Assembly (NCBI GenBank): GCA_013054445.1
Contig: JAAMPI010001765.1
Span: 1 to 10,711 of the forward strand
From: Cudoniella acicularis
Taxonomy: Eukaryota > Ascomycota > Leotiomycetes > Helotiales > Helotiaceae
Reading direction: 5' to 3'
DNA: 10,711 nucleotides
In this document: positions 1-6,431 of the stretch, one piece after another
Position numbering within the stretch: the first letter of the stretch is position 1
Layout of the letters: each line of letters begins with the position of its first letter
Notes under the pieces: generated by a model
Seen by the model: the letters and a program-made list of their open reading frames with translations, nothing else
Database searches by the model: none
Told to the model about the DNA's origin: nothing
Program-made: the position numbers and the translations under genes

Positions 1-160
1 GGGCCACGGGACACAGAACATACGGCAGAAGATAAATCACGGCTAGTGGTGGTAAATGATTGCTTGGATCGATGACACGATGAGGGAACAAATAGCTGGA
101 AGGAGCGATGGATGTGTGGATGGAAGGAGCATTGGAGCACACGAGCATGCATTAATGATT

Positions 161-180
161 GGGGGGGGGGGGGGGGGGGG
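161..180. repeat. G20 homopolymer
   Basis: Twenty consecutive G residues lie between ATGATT and TTGGGC. Such runs are hard to sequence, so the exact length is unreliable. A G20 run could form a G-quadruplex on the + strand, but nothing nearby ties it to a gene. Confidence 0.95.
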
Positions 181-279
181 TTGGGCAAGCAGCATTTCAG
201 GATCACATTTATCTTCAGATTATCTAGACTTGTTGATTCGGAATCAAGATGCTATTATTTTCTTGGAGGCCTTTGGGCT

Positions 280-331
280 GGTCACAGTGGTCACAGTGGT
301 GTCAGTGGTGTCAGTGGTGTCAGTGGTCAGT
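280..331. repeat. 9-bp minisatellite
   Basis: There are two copies of GGTCACAGT followed by three of GGTGTCAGT and a partial GGTCAGT. The switch between variants after the second copy suggests recent slippage. The unit is in frame (Val/Ser/Thr), but there is no other sign of a gene. Confidence 0.9.
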
Positions 332-402
332 TAGGTCTGGCTTGATTATTTTTGTATTGTTTGTGACTTTGTTGTTTTGCTATCGATTTGCTATTACCTT
401 CC

Positions 403-440
403 TATTGCTTATTGCTTATTGCTTATTGCCTATTGCCTAT
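403..440. repeat. 7-bp minisatellite TATTGCY
   Basis: Three TATTGCT units are followed by two TATTGCC units and a partial copy, exactly head to tail. The unit is not a multiple of three and is presumably non-coding. Confidence 0.9.
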
Positions 441-620
441 TTGCTGTGCAGAAAAGAGAGTCCTTCTAGTTGAAAGACTTTTCAGATGAGAGAAAAAGAC
501 TAATGTTTCTGGAGCAGGGTTTCCATGCAAGCCTTCCTGCTCAACCACAAGTACGATCAACAAAGAAGCAAGGATCCGGGCTGTAATTCCTCTCCTCATT
601 TGTGGCGCAGGTGTAGGCAT
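423..620 (-). CDS. Doubtful small ORF with one hydrophobic segment
   Basis: This is a 65-residue frame opening with a true ATG (620-618). Residues about 14-26 (ARILASLLIVLVV) form a hydrophobic stretch after a basic MRRG, compatible with a signal peptide or membrane anchor. The C-terminal codons run into the 7-bp minisatellite. It lies 130 bp past the stop of the BTB gene on the same strand, so it could equally be 3' flanking sequence read by chance. No family is recognised and no intron is apparent. The length is close to what random sequence gives. Confidence 0.2.
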   Translation of the reverse strand: MPTPAPQMRRGITARILASLLIVLVVEQEGLHGNPAPETLVFFSHLKSLSTRRTLFSAQQIGNRQ

Positions 621-749
621 CTCGTCGTATGAATACTTTTAACTGGGGTTATACAATTTGGAATTTTATGGTCCCAAGACGGCTAGTTTTCATCATGTCG
701 AGTTGAACAAGCGTTCATCGGGCCAGAAAAGAAGTATATGGATCCTCCC

Positions 750-1858
750 CTACCACTCCGTCTCCTTCAAATTCCACGGCAACTCATCATCGGGAATGTG
801 GACATTTAAAAAGTAGTCGCTGCAATGCCCCTTGCCAGCTTTGAAATCCCTGCACAACGCGAGCTCGCTCCGAAGCAGAACCAGAAGCATCTCCGCAATA
901 AAATCACTGTACTGAATTATGTTGGATTTGAAGAAAGACCGATATAACTTGGGAAACGACACACCAAGCTCGCCGTCCACCACTGTATCATGGTCGGTCA
1001 GCGCCCTCTGATCTTTTGCAAGTCGGAAAAGCTCCTCATGATAATTTGGATGAGTAAAGTCCCCCTGGTCTAATTCAGACCAATAAATTATCACAGCATC
1101 GAGTTTCATAATCTCTGCGCCAACTCGATTGTATGCAATTTCGGCAAGATTTCTCAAGTTCTTTTCTTCGATCTTTTTGAAGTCCGGCACTTTCCACGGG
1201 CCGGTGCAGAGCGTAAGGCAAGTCTTGTACAGAAGTTTGTTTCGAAGTTTGACAGCAGCCGGAAGCAGCGCCAGCTTGTTTTCCATGAGCTCAAAATCAT
1301 AGAACGAGTCACTTCTGATAAAGGCTCCGTCAAGTGTCCGGGACACTATTGGAAACGCGCTGTAGTAGTCTGCGAGGTCAGTCAATCGTAAAAGGCGTTT
1401 GACAGTGATTGTGTACGGCTGGTTATACATTGCATCGAGGAGGGTTCGAAAAATGCATATTTCGTCCGAGGGGCCTTTGAACTCTTTTTGGTCTTTCTCT
1501 TCTCCCTAGGATTCGTCAGCACGCACTAAAGGTCAAAGTCTCGTAGGAGAGCGGGTAAAATAAATACCTGTGTGTAGAATTGATCAACCAGGTGCCACCC
1601 TTTGCCATTGTCATCGACCTTTGTCACCCATTCATACTCGAAGGGGTCCTGAGCACAAAGGGATTTATTCTGCTTATCGGCGGAGTCTAGAAATGTCCTG
1701 AAGAATCCGGAATGCATCTTCAAAACAACCGAATGAACATGGAACTCTATGGAATCGAAAACCTTGAGTCGCACATTTGGCTTCAGACCCTGTACCTTAT
1801 AGACTACGACTTCAGGTTTCTGCTCGGTCTTTTGCTTCTTGTTCGTAGGTTCGGCCAT
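750..1858 (-). CDS. BTB/POZ domain protein, two exons, intact
   Basis: Exon 1 is 1858-1568 (97 codons) and exon 2 is 1505-750 (251 codons plus stop), giving 348 residues. The 62-nt intron has donor CAG/GTATTT, branch CTGAC and acceptor CCTAG, phase 0. The start is ATG GCC, with an NKKQK basic patch at 6-10. The BTB fold starts near residue 27: VFDSIEFHVHSVVLKMHSGFF (about 33-53) carries the F-x-VHS-x-VL-x-x-HS-x-FF signature. It continues through LLDAMYNQPY (119-128) and LTDLADYY (138-145), typical of fungal BTB proteins. The C-terminal part is helical without a known second domain and ends in a YF-x-x-V-x-x-x-x-DE-x-PW motif (328-341). BTB domains mediate dimerisation or bind Cullin-3; whether this protein is a ubiquitin ligase adaptor is not shown. 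A damaged paralogue lies downstream at 3032-4313. Confidence 0.88.
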
Positions 1859-3031
1859 AATAGTTTCCCGCCTGGCTTGAAATATCCTACTTTCGTCCGG
1901 TTAATGTTGAATACTTTTGGCGCTGTGAGTTACTTTCGCGGACCCTTCGACGACGGCCTGGCAGAAGGTTGGATAGCGGTGTAGCGAAGTGGGGATTAAC
2001 AGGATTCGTAGAATTCGTTGCGAAAGCCGAAGTCGAAGTTGAAGTTGCGGAGAGACAGATGTTGACTCACGAGGGGTCGCAGAAGACGGGTTTAACGGGA
2101 ATGCAATCCGACTGCAATCGTAATTCGACGTATTATTGACGCAGACTGGGAGGATGTGTTTTGTTGTGGAGAGGTAGAGGAGATGTTACTCGTGGGAAGA
2201 AGTTCTTGGGAAGAAATTGAAGTTGTGGTCGAGCTCGCTTATTGTTTTGGGAGGGGACGAGGAGGGTGGTCGGCGAGCCAGCTATGGGAAGGCACGATGC
2301 GCAGTGAATGCAAACATGTAGATCACCTGATTTCTCATCTCTCTGCTATTAACACTTTCTGCATCTTGGAAATCTCACGGCGAATCTGCATAATCTCAAG
2401 TGAATAGCCTGCCGAGGTCTTGCCAAGATTCGGCCTGCGAAATCGCTAATAAGAATTTGGCTGCTACTTCACTTTAAGATTTGAGTGCCCAAACACAGCT
2501 CAAAACGCTTGAGACTAGTTGCTATTAATATTTCAAACCTCTTCCTGATCAGGTTATTATTTCAATTGACGTCTTATCAATATCTTATTAGTTTGAAGTG
2601 GTTGCAAATTTCAAAACGCGAAAGTTAAACGGACTTAGCCAGGGGAAAACGCCGAAAACAGAAAATAAACTAAATTCAGTTTCGTTATTTGGAAAAGGGT
2701 TGGGACTTATTTCGTATGTTCTGAATAGAGTTTAATGACATTTAGATAATCTTTTTCCTGCAGGCAATCGTTGCGTATCACTGTCGGCAGGCACCTCACA
2801 AGCCCGAATCCCCCGCCTTCGTTTCCCGGCAGTTCGGACCATATATCTAGAGGCCGGAATTGCTATATGACTCAAATTCAGTATACAAAGAACAGCATAA
2901 ACCTCTCTTCCATCTCCTTCTGCTGTTGTTGTTCGCAGTCACGTTTCTCTAAGCTGGCTGCCCAAAGAAACGCTCTCCTGATACCAAGAGTACTTCGAGG
3001 ACTGTTGACCTCCACTCCACATTAACAGAAC
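1859..3031. other. Intergenic region between two BTB genes
   Basis: The first part (1859-2150) is the likely promoter and leader of the BTB gene starting at 1858. It includes a GAAGTx-like purine-rich tract around 2020-2048. The middle (about 2400-2760) is AT-rich with a perfect CCTGATCAGG palindrome (2544-2553), a TGACGTC bZIP-like site (about 2568-2574) and a 9-nt inverted pair CTAATAAGA (2446-2454) and TCTTATTAG (2583-2591). The part from 2761 on has a TATATCTAG element and a CT-rich run and resembles a plus-strand fungal promoter. Frames of 80-85 codons here show no family features and are left out. Confidence 0.6.
2820..2940 (+). promoter_or_regulatory. Promoter-like segment without a gene behind it
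   Basis: A TATATCTAG element (about 2840-2848) and a second TATATGA (about 2864-2870) are followed by a CT-rich tract around 2900-2925 of the kind that surrounds transcription starts in filamentous fungi. No plus-strand coding frame follows; the sequence runs into the 3' end of the damaged BTB gene on the opposite strand. It could be a promoter remnant, or it could drive an antisense transcript. The call is from composition only. Confidence 0.25.
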
Positions 3032-3290
3032 TCACAAGGACCAATCCGCCGACTCCTCCCAGGGAAATTTGTCAAGGTCTACACCCACACAAACACAACG
3101 ATCGATCTCTTCCCCACCACGCAGAAACTCATCAAGTTCAGCGTCCACAGAAGGAAAATAGCCCCCCTTCTCCTTCCTCCAGGGACACTCATCAAAGTCC
3201 ACAAGAGGCGGATACTCTATCTCTTTTCCATTCCAGGGATACTCGTCCTACTTAACATCCACGCAAAGAAAATAGTCTTCGCATTCCCCT
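3032..3290 (-). repeat. Degenerate protein-level tandem repeat, about four copies
   Basis: Read in the frame of BTB exon 2, the units start YFLCVDVK-stop-DEYPW, YPPLVDFDECPW, YFPSVDAELDEF and VCVGVDLDKFPW, each followed by a short Glu/Lys/Gly linker. The consensus is Y-F-x-x-V-D-x-x-D-E-x-P-W with a period of about 17-21 residues. The intact paralogue ends with a single such unit (YFLNVHIPDDELPW). The first copy here contains the TAG at 3250-3248; copies 2-4 lie beyond it. The DNA copies have diverged too far to align closely, so the repeat is best seen in translation. Confidence 0.7.
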
Positions 3291-4313
3291 CTGCCAGATT
3301 GCAAATGCGAGCATTGATCAAGAGCAAGTTTGTTGCTCAGCAATTCCTCCAGCCTTTTGGTATGGTCTCCCGTTAAGTTTTCCGAGGCATTTTCTCTTTC
3401 GCTGAAGTTTCTATAGAATTTTGGAAGTGGCCATTTTTCCTGCTTGGCGGGGCTAGAAACACTTTGTGCGGATACAAGTTCTGCTACCCTTCCGGGATTC
3501 TTCTCGCAAACGCTAGGCGCAGAACGCACACGCAACATACTGTCTTGAACCAAGGCGACCTTGGCGCTTAATTTGGTGTTTTTGTTTCTGACATGCATCT
3601 TTAACTTGTCTACGATACTATGCCAACTCGGCTGAGACCATGGCCCAAAAGCAAAAGTAAGACTGTCTTCATATAGCGCGTGGTTCTGAAGCTTGATAGA
3701 ACAAACTAATATTTGGAGATTCTGTTTCGGGGAACTGAGAAGTTCGTTGATGAGGTTTGGGCTTTCTTGTAAAGCCTTGTCAAGTGTGCAAGAAACAGCA
3801 GGAAGAGTGCAGTAGTAGTCCGCTAGCTCTGTTAAGTCGATGATGGAGTTGACTGAAACGGAATATGACTGGTTGTAGATTGCGTTTAGAAGACTTTGAA
3901 ACGCATCTAGGATATCAGGGACAAAACCAGTGAAGTAGTCCCATTCAAGTTCACACTCCTTAACAGTCAGTAAGTGTATGAAGTTGTAAATACGGACGTA
4001 GAGCTGCTTACCTTAACGTCTTTAGCTACCAGGTACCAGCCCCTGCTTTTTTTTTGACAATCTTTGTAACCCAATCGTACTTGAATTCTCCAATTTTACT
4101 TTTATCAGCCTTGCCTAGAGAGTCGAGAAACTTCATGAAGAATCTAGAATGGATCTTTAGCTTGAATAAATGGACATAGAGCTCTGCAGCCTCAAGGACT
4201 TGTAGCCGAACATCTGGCTTTTGGCCTGGAATGTTGTAGGTGAGAATAAGTGGCTTGTTATTAGTCTTCGGGCTCCTCTTTGATGGCCTTGCCACAACTC
4301 TCGCCAATACCAT
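3032..4313 (-). pseudogene. Second BTB/POZ gene, frame broken at an A9 tract and by a TAG
   Basis: The frame opens with ATG at 4313 and reads a KRSPKT basic patch, then VRLQVLEAAELYVHLFKLKI and HSRFF, matching residue for residue the BTB start of the gene at 750-1858. After YDWVTKIV comes an A9 run (T9 at 4047-4055 on the + strand). Past it the frame ends at TAG (4028-4026), while the frame one base off continues as GWYLVAKDVK to a perfect donor AAG/GTAAGC. The 53-nt intron (4011-3959) has branch CTGAC and acceptor TTAAG. It is phase 0 and placed as in the paralogue. Exon 2 from 3958 is open (LLNAIYNQSY, LTELADYYCTLPAVS, then AFGPWSQPSW) to TAG at 3250-3248. The same frame then stays open for 71 more codons to TGA 3034-3032. 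Two lesions suggest a pseudogene; a base-call error in the A tract is the main alternative for the first. Confidence 0.75.
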
Positions 4314-4590
4314 AAGTCCGTGATCGTTTACGTATAAGCCGTCGACTAAAATGGTTCTGATGGTGAGTTGATATGGACTTCGAGGACACTTGGAAATTGT
4401 CGTCGGGTTTTAAAAAGAAGTCGTGGTTTATTGGCTTCTGCCATTTTGGGGAAAGCCCTACAAGCAGTAGACGAAAGTTTTGGAGGTGAACGGTAGCCTT
4501 CGGTAGAAATTGCACGTCCAAAGAGTTTTGTGGAAGAACCTCTTTTGTTTTTGCAATTCCAGGAGCAGAAGCATCGATTATCAGAGTCTG
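4261..4590 (-). other. 109-codon open frame without Met, possible eroded exon
   Basis: Between TGA (4593-4591) and TAA (4263-4261) the minus strand is open for 109 codons, but there is no ATG in frame. It overlaps the start of the second BTB gene in another frame. The middle reads HDFFLKPDDNFQVSSKS, which loosely recalls the strand-loop-helix start of a BTB domain, followed by RKRSRTYG and IKEEPED. It may be a relic of another BTB copy, an upstream exon, or chance. A TATATA element at 4607-4612 lies just upstream on the same strand. Confidence 0.25.
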
Positions 4591-4606
4591 TCAGTAAATA
4601 CGAGCC

Positions 4607-4612
4607 TATATA
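4607..4612 (-). promoter_or_regulatory. Possible TATA box of the second BTB gene
   Basis: CACTATATAGG on the minus strand lies about 295 nt before the ATG at 4313. The sequence is a good TATA match. The distance would require a fairly long leader, so the assignment is tentative. Confidence 0.3.
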
Positions 4613-4622
4613 GTGTTTGCGC

Positions 4623-4662
4623 CAACATGCGAACTAGCTTAGCGAGACAACCTCGCATGTTG
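4623..4662. repeat. Perfect 10-bp inverted repeat, 20-nt spacer
   Basis: CAACATGCGA (4623-4632) faces TCGCATGTTG (4653-4662), every base paired. It sits upstream of the second BTB gene. It could be a dimeric regulator site, a hairpin, or a small element end. No target-site duplication was noticed. Confidence 0.85.
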
Positions 4663-4751
4663 TTTTAAGATGGAACGGAGCTACAGTGAAAAACTGAAGG
4701 CGCGCCATTCATTTTGTATTGGGATGTCTCAAGTGCTGATTCAATATAAGT

Positions 4752-4777
4752 GCGGCAGTGAGGGGGGCGGCAGTGAG
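4752..4777. repeat. Two direct copies of GCGGCAGTGAG
   Basis: Identical 11-mers lie at 4752-4762 and 4767-4777, separated by GGGG. They are in the short gap between the membrane-protein gene (ends 4877) and the second BTB gene, so they may be regulatory or simply local slippage. Confidence 0.8.
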
Positions 4778-4876
4778 CCTGGTTGTAGAAACGCACGCGT
4801 TGTCAGCACCACTTGTATTAATCTGCCAGTATATCCGTACCAATAATTTCCCTCCGTTGCCAAATTCCCTGTCTCA

Positions 4877-5182
4877 TTACCCGTTTACGCATACATACAC
4901 CACCAAACCAAGCACATAAGCAAGATATCCCATAGAATAGAAGTAAATCCATATCGAAATTGCGAGGCGATCTGTAAACTCCAGCCAAAACCATCCTGGC
5001 AAAGCAAGAGCGACGAAACATCCGGACATGGCGCGATAGGTCAAACTCTTGCTTGAACTAGCTATTACTGAGAAAATAGCCATTGTAGAAAATGATAGGA
5101 GCATCAGTGCTCCTCCAAGCATGTGTGTTTGAATTGTGTGGCAGAGGGTTTCTTCTTGAAGACCAGCGGGGATTGGGAGCAT
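4877..5182 (-). CDS. Small three-helix membrane protein, DUF998-like C-terminal half
   Basis: This 101-residue frame starts at ATG 5182 (MLPIPAG). Three hydrophobic segments are visible: about 21-42 (HMLGGALMLLSFSTMAIFSV), about 52-68 (FVALALPGWFWLEF) and about 75-98 (IWIYFYSMGYLAYVLGLVVY). The order His before helix 1, then helix 2, then an (F)TDRL loop and helix 3, resembles the C-terminal half of DUF998-type integral membrane proteins, which normally have about 200 residues and six or more helices. The family assignment is from memory of the pattern and is tentative. The upstream DNA is CT-rich like a leader, and contains an ATG (5248-5246) that ends in frame at TAA after eight codons (a uORF or a nonsense break). 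The protein may be complete as it stands or the surviving end of a larger gene. Confidence 0.5.
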   Translation of the reverse strand: MLPIPAGLQEETLCHTIQTHMLGGALMLLSFSTMAIFSVIASSSKSLTYRAMSGCFVALALPGWFWLEFTDRLAISIWIYFYSMGYLAYVLGLVVYVCVNG

Positions 5183-5659
5183 GCTTGAGATGTTGGAGAG
5201 GAGTAAGGATGGGTTGAATGATTAGAGGAATTGGTGGAGGAGAGCCATTTTTGAAAGATGGATTGTTTCGCAATAATGTATAGAGATGAAAAATAATTGG
5301 GAAAGGGGATTTTCCTTTCCTGGGATGCATCTAGTTTACCTAAACAGTGCTTGTGCTAGCGATTAGGCGCCAAGACAGCACAACCACGGTTCACTGGTAA
5401 TACCCGAGCGTTAGCTTATTCGGAAACTTTGAAATTACATCCTCTGTATATGAAAATTAATATTGGATTTCAAAGCCCTTTATTTGAAATTAATTTTCAT
5501 TTAATAATTTCACGGTATCTAGGAGAAGTCTACGGCGAACAAAAAGCCTTGATTTTGGACAGAAGTTCCAATCTCCAAGTTCTTAAACCCTTTCCTTAAC
5601 TGCTTTCCCTAATTCTACAACAAAAGCACTGGCCAACTTCTCAATCTCGCTCCAATATT
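5183..5659. other. Intergenic, AT-rich with nested inverted repeats
   Basis: The part near 5183-5330 is CT-rich on the minus strand and looks like the leader of the membrane-protein gene; frames there are shadows. From about 5425 to 5515 the DNA is strongly AT-rich and contains inverted repeats listed separately. Positions 5583-5659 hold the out-of-frame tail of the neighbouring Ser/Thr-rich gene. Confidence 0.5.
5430..5512. repeat. Nested AT-rich inverted repeats
   Basis: A perfect 12-bp pair, ATGAAAATTAAT (5450-5461) and ATTAATTTTCAT (5489-5500), is enclosed by an 8-bp pair, TGAAATTA (5430-5437) and TAATTTCA (5505-5512). A competing 8-bp pair, ATTTCAAA (5467-5474) and TTTGAAAT (5483-5490), lies inside. 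The block sits between two minus-strand genes. It could be a MITE remnant, a bidirectional 3'-end element or a scaffold-like AT element. Confidence 0.75.
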
Positions 5660-6103
5660 TCAAGCACCACTCTCATTAGTGAAATGCCTCTCTGGCTCAA
5701 GGCCCCGGAGATAGTAATTTCGCCTCTCGCGAGCTATTTCTTCCCCACTCCAGGCTACACTAGTGTTGTTGTTACCAAACTGAGTTTCTTCTGCGTGTGC
5801 ATCGGTGGAGGTACGGGAGGAGTTGTAGGAAGACGTTTGAGGGGTGAAGATTGTCTCCGTTGATGAAACTGAGGAGCTCAAGGAGGACTTTGATGATCTA
5901 GAAATGTGACGTCTCGTATTAGTTGATCTGCTCAGATTATGATTCAAAGGATGAGGAGTCCTTGAAGAAGGTAGGCAAAACCAAGGACTGGTCGGTGAGT
6001 ACTAAGCAGGAAAATAGGGAAAGGGGGCCGAACGTTACCTTTCAGAAGTCTTGTTCCTTTTCTCATTGTTTTTCTTCGTAGAAGGACGAGAGTTTGAAGA
6101 CAT
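5660..6103 (-). CDS. Small Ser/Thr-rich protein of unknown function, two exons
   Basis: Exon 1 is 6103-6039 and exon 2 is 5960-5660, joined by a 78-nt intron (donor GAAAG/GTAACG, acceptor TTCAAG). Phase and frame continuity are good (Arg codon split AG/G), giving 121 residues. The N-terminus is basic (STKKNNEKRNK), the middle is a Ser/Thr-rich low-complexity region (SSKSSLSSSVSSTE), and the end is charged: GEEIARERRNYYLRGLEPER then HFTNESGA. No domain is recognised. Just past the stop, a different frame reads WCLKYWSEIEKLASAF and on to TAA 5585-5583, which looks like the lost end of the same protein. Removing one AG from GAGAG (5674-5670) would align the two frames. The gene is divergent from the zinc-finger gene and may share its promoter region. 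Confidence 0.6.
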
Positions 6104-6431
6104 GATTTATGAGTCTCTGGGGGATTCAATTCGAATTTCAAGGTAGTGTGATACGATGTTGCTGCTGGTCTGCGGATTTGCGAGATGGTTATTTTTCTCG
6201 TGGAAAAATCAAATTGCCTACAAAAAACAGGGGCTCGCGAAAAGGGGCCTCACGGGTAAATTTACCGAACGAGAGGATTAGGCGAAAAGGGGCCTCGAGG
6301 GGGCCTCACGGAACAAGGTAGTTCCGGCTCCGAATCAAGGCTTCTTCTGCGGGCTGTACCTGTCAGACTTCACTTTGTCTACAATCCGAGCGGAGACGGC
6401 TTCTCCGCCTAACGACACATCGACCACCACA
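6104..6431. promoter_or_regulatory. Divergent promoter region with repeats and a palindrome
   Basis: This 328-bp gap separates ATGs on opposite strands (6103 minus, 6432 plus). GCGAAAAGGGGCCTC occurs at 6237-6251 and 6282-6296, and GGGGCCTCACGG at 6244-6255 and 6300-6311. Between them is the perfect palindrome GGTAAATTTACC (6255-6266). The AAAAGGGG cores match the stress element AGGGG bound by Msn2/4-type zinc fingers in yeast; that role here is inference. Confidence 0.5.

Larger units (their letters stand above)
1..749. other. Intergenic, low-complexity rich; no convincing gene
   Basis: This stretch carries a G20 homopolymer (161-180), a 9-bp minisatellite (280-331) and a 7-bp minisatellite (403-440). 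The open frames across the repeats exist only because the 9-bp unit is a multiple of three. One small minus-strand ORF at 423-620 is listed separately. The part next to 750 is the likely 3' flank of the BTB gene that ends there. Confidence 0.6.

Noticed and set aside
56..473. Overlapping plus-strand frames across the G20 and minisatellites
   Set aside because: They exist because of simple repeats; composition is poly-Gly, Val-Ser or Trp-Gln repeats with no support.
1712..1984. Plus-strand frame opposite BTB exon 1
   Set aside because: It is the antisense shadow of a well-supported coding exon and its promoter.
2156..2407. 83-codon plus-strand frame
   Set aside because: No domain, ordinary length for chance, ends in AT-rich intergenic DNA.
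2771..3025. 84-codon plus-strand frame
   Set aside because: Overlaps promoter-like DNA; the Cys/Ser run comes from a CT-rich tract.
3240..3300. A short intron removing the TAG at 3250-3248
   Set aside because: AAGTAG could be an acceptor, but the only GT dinucleotides in the preceding 100 nt would make an intron of about 9-20 nt, too short to splice.
4818..5330. Two further minus-strand frames overlapping the small membrane protein
   Set aside because: They are shifted readings of the same DNA; only the 4877-5182 frame shows coherent membrane helices.
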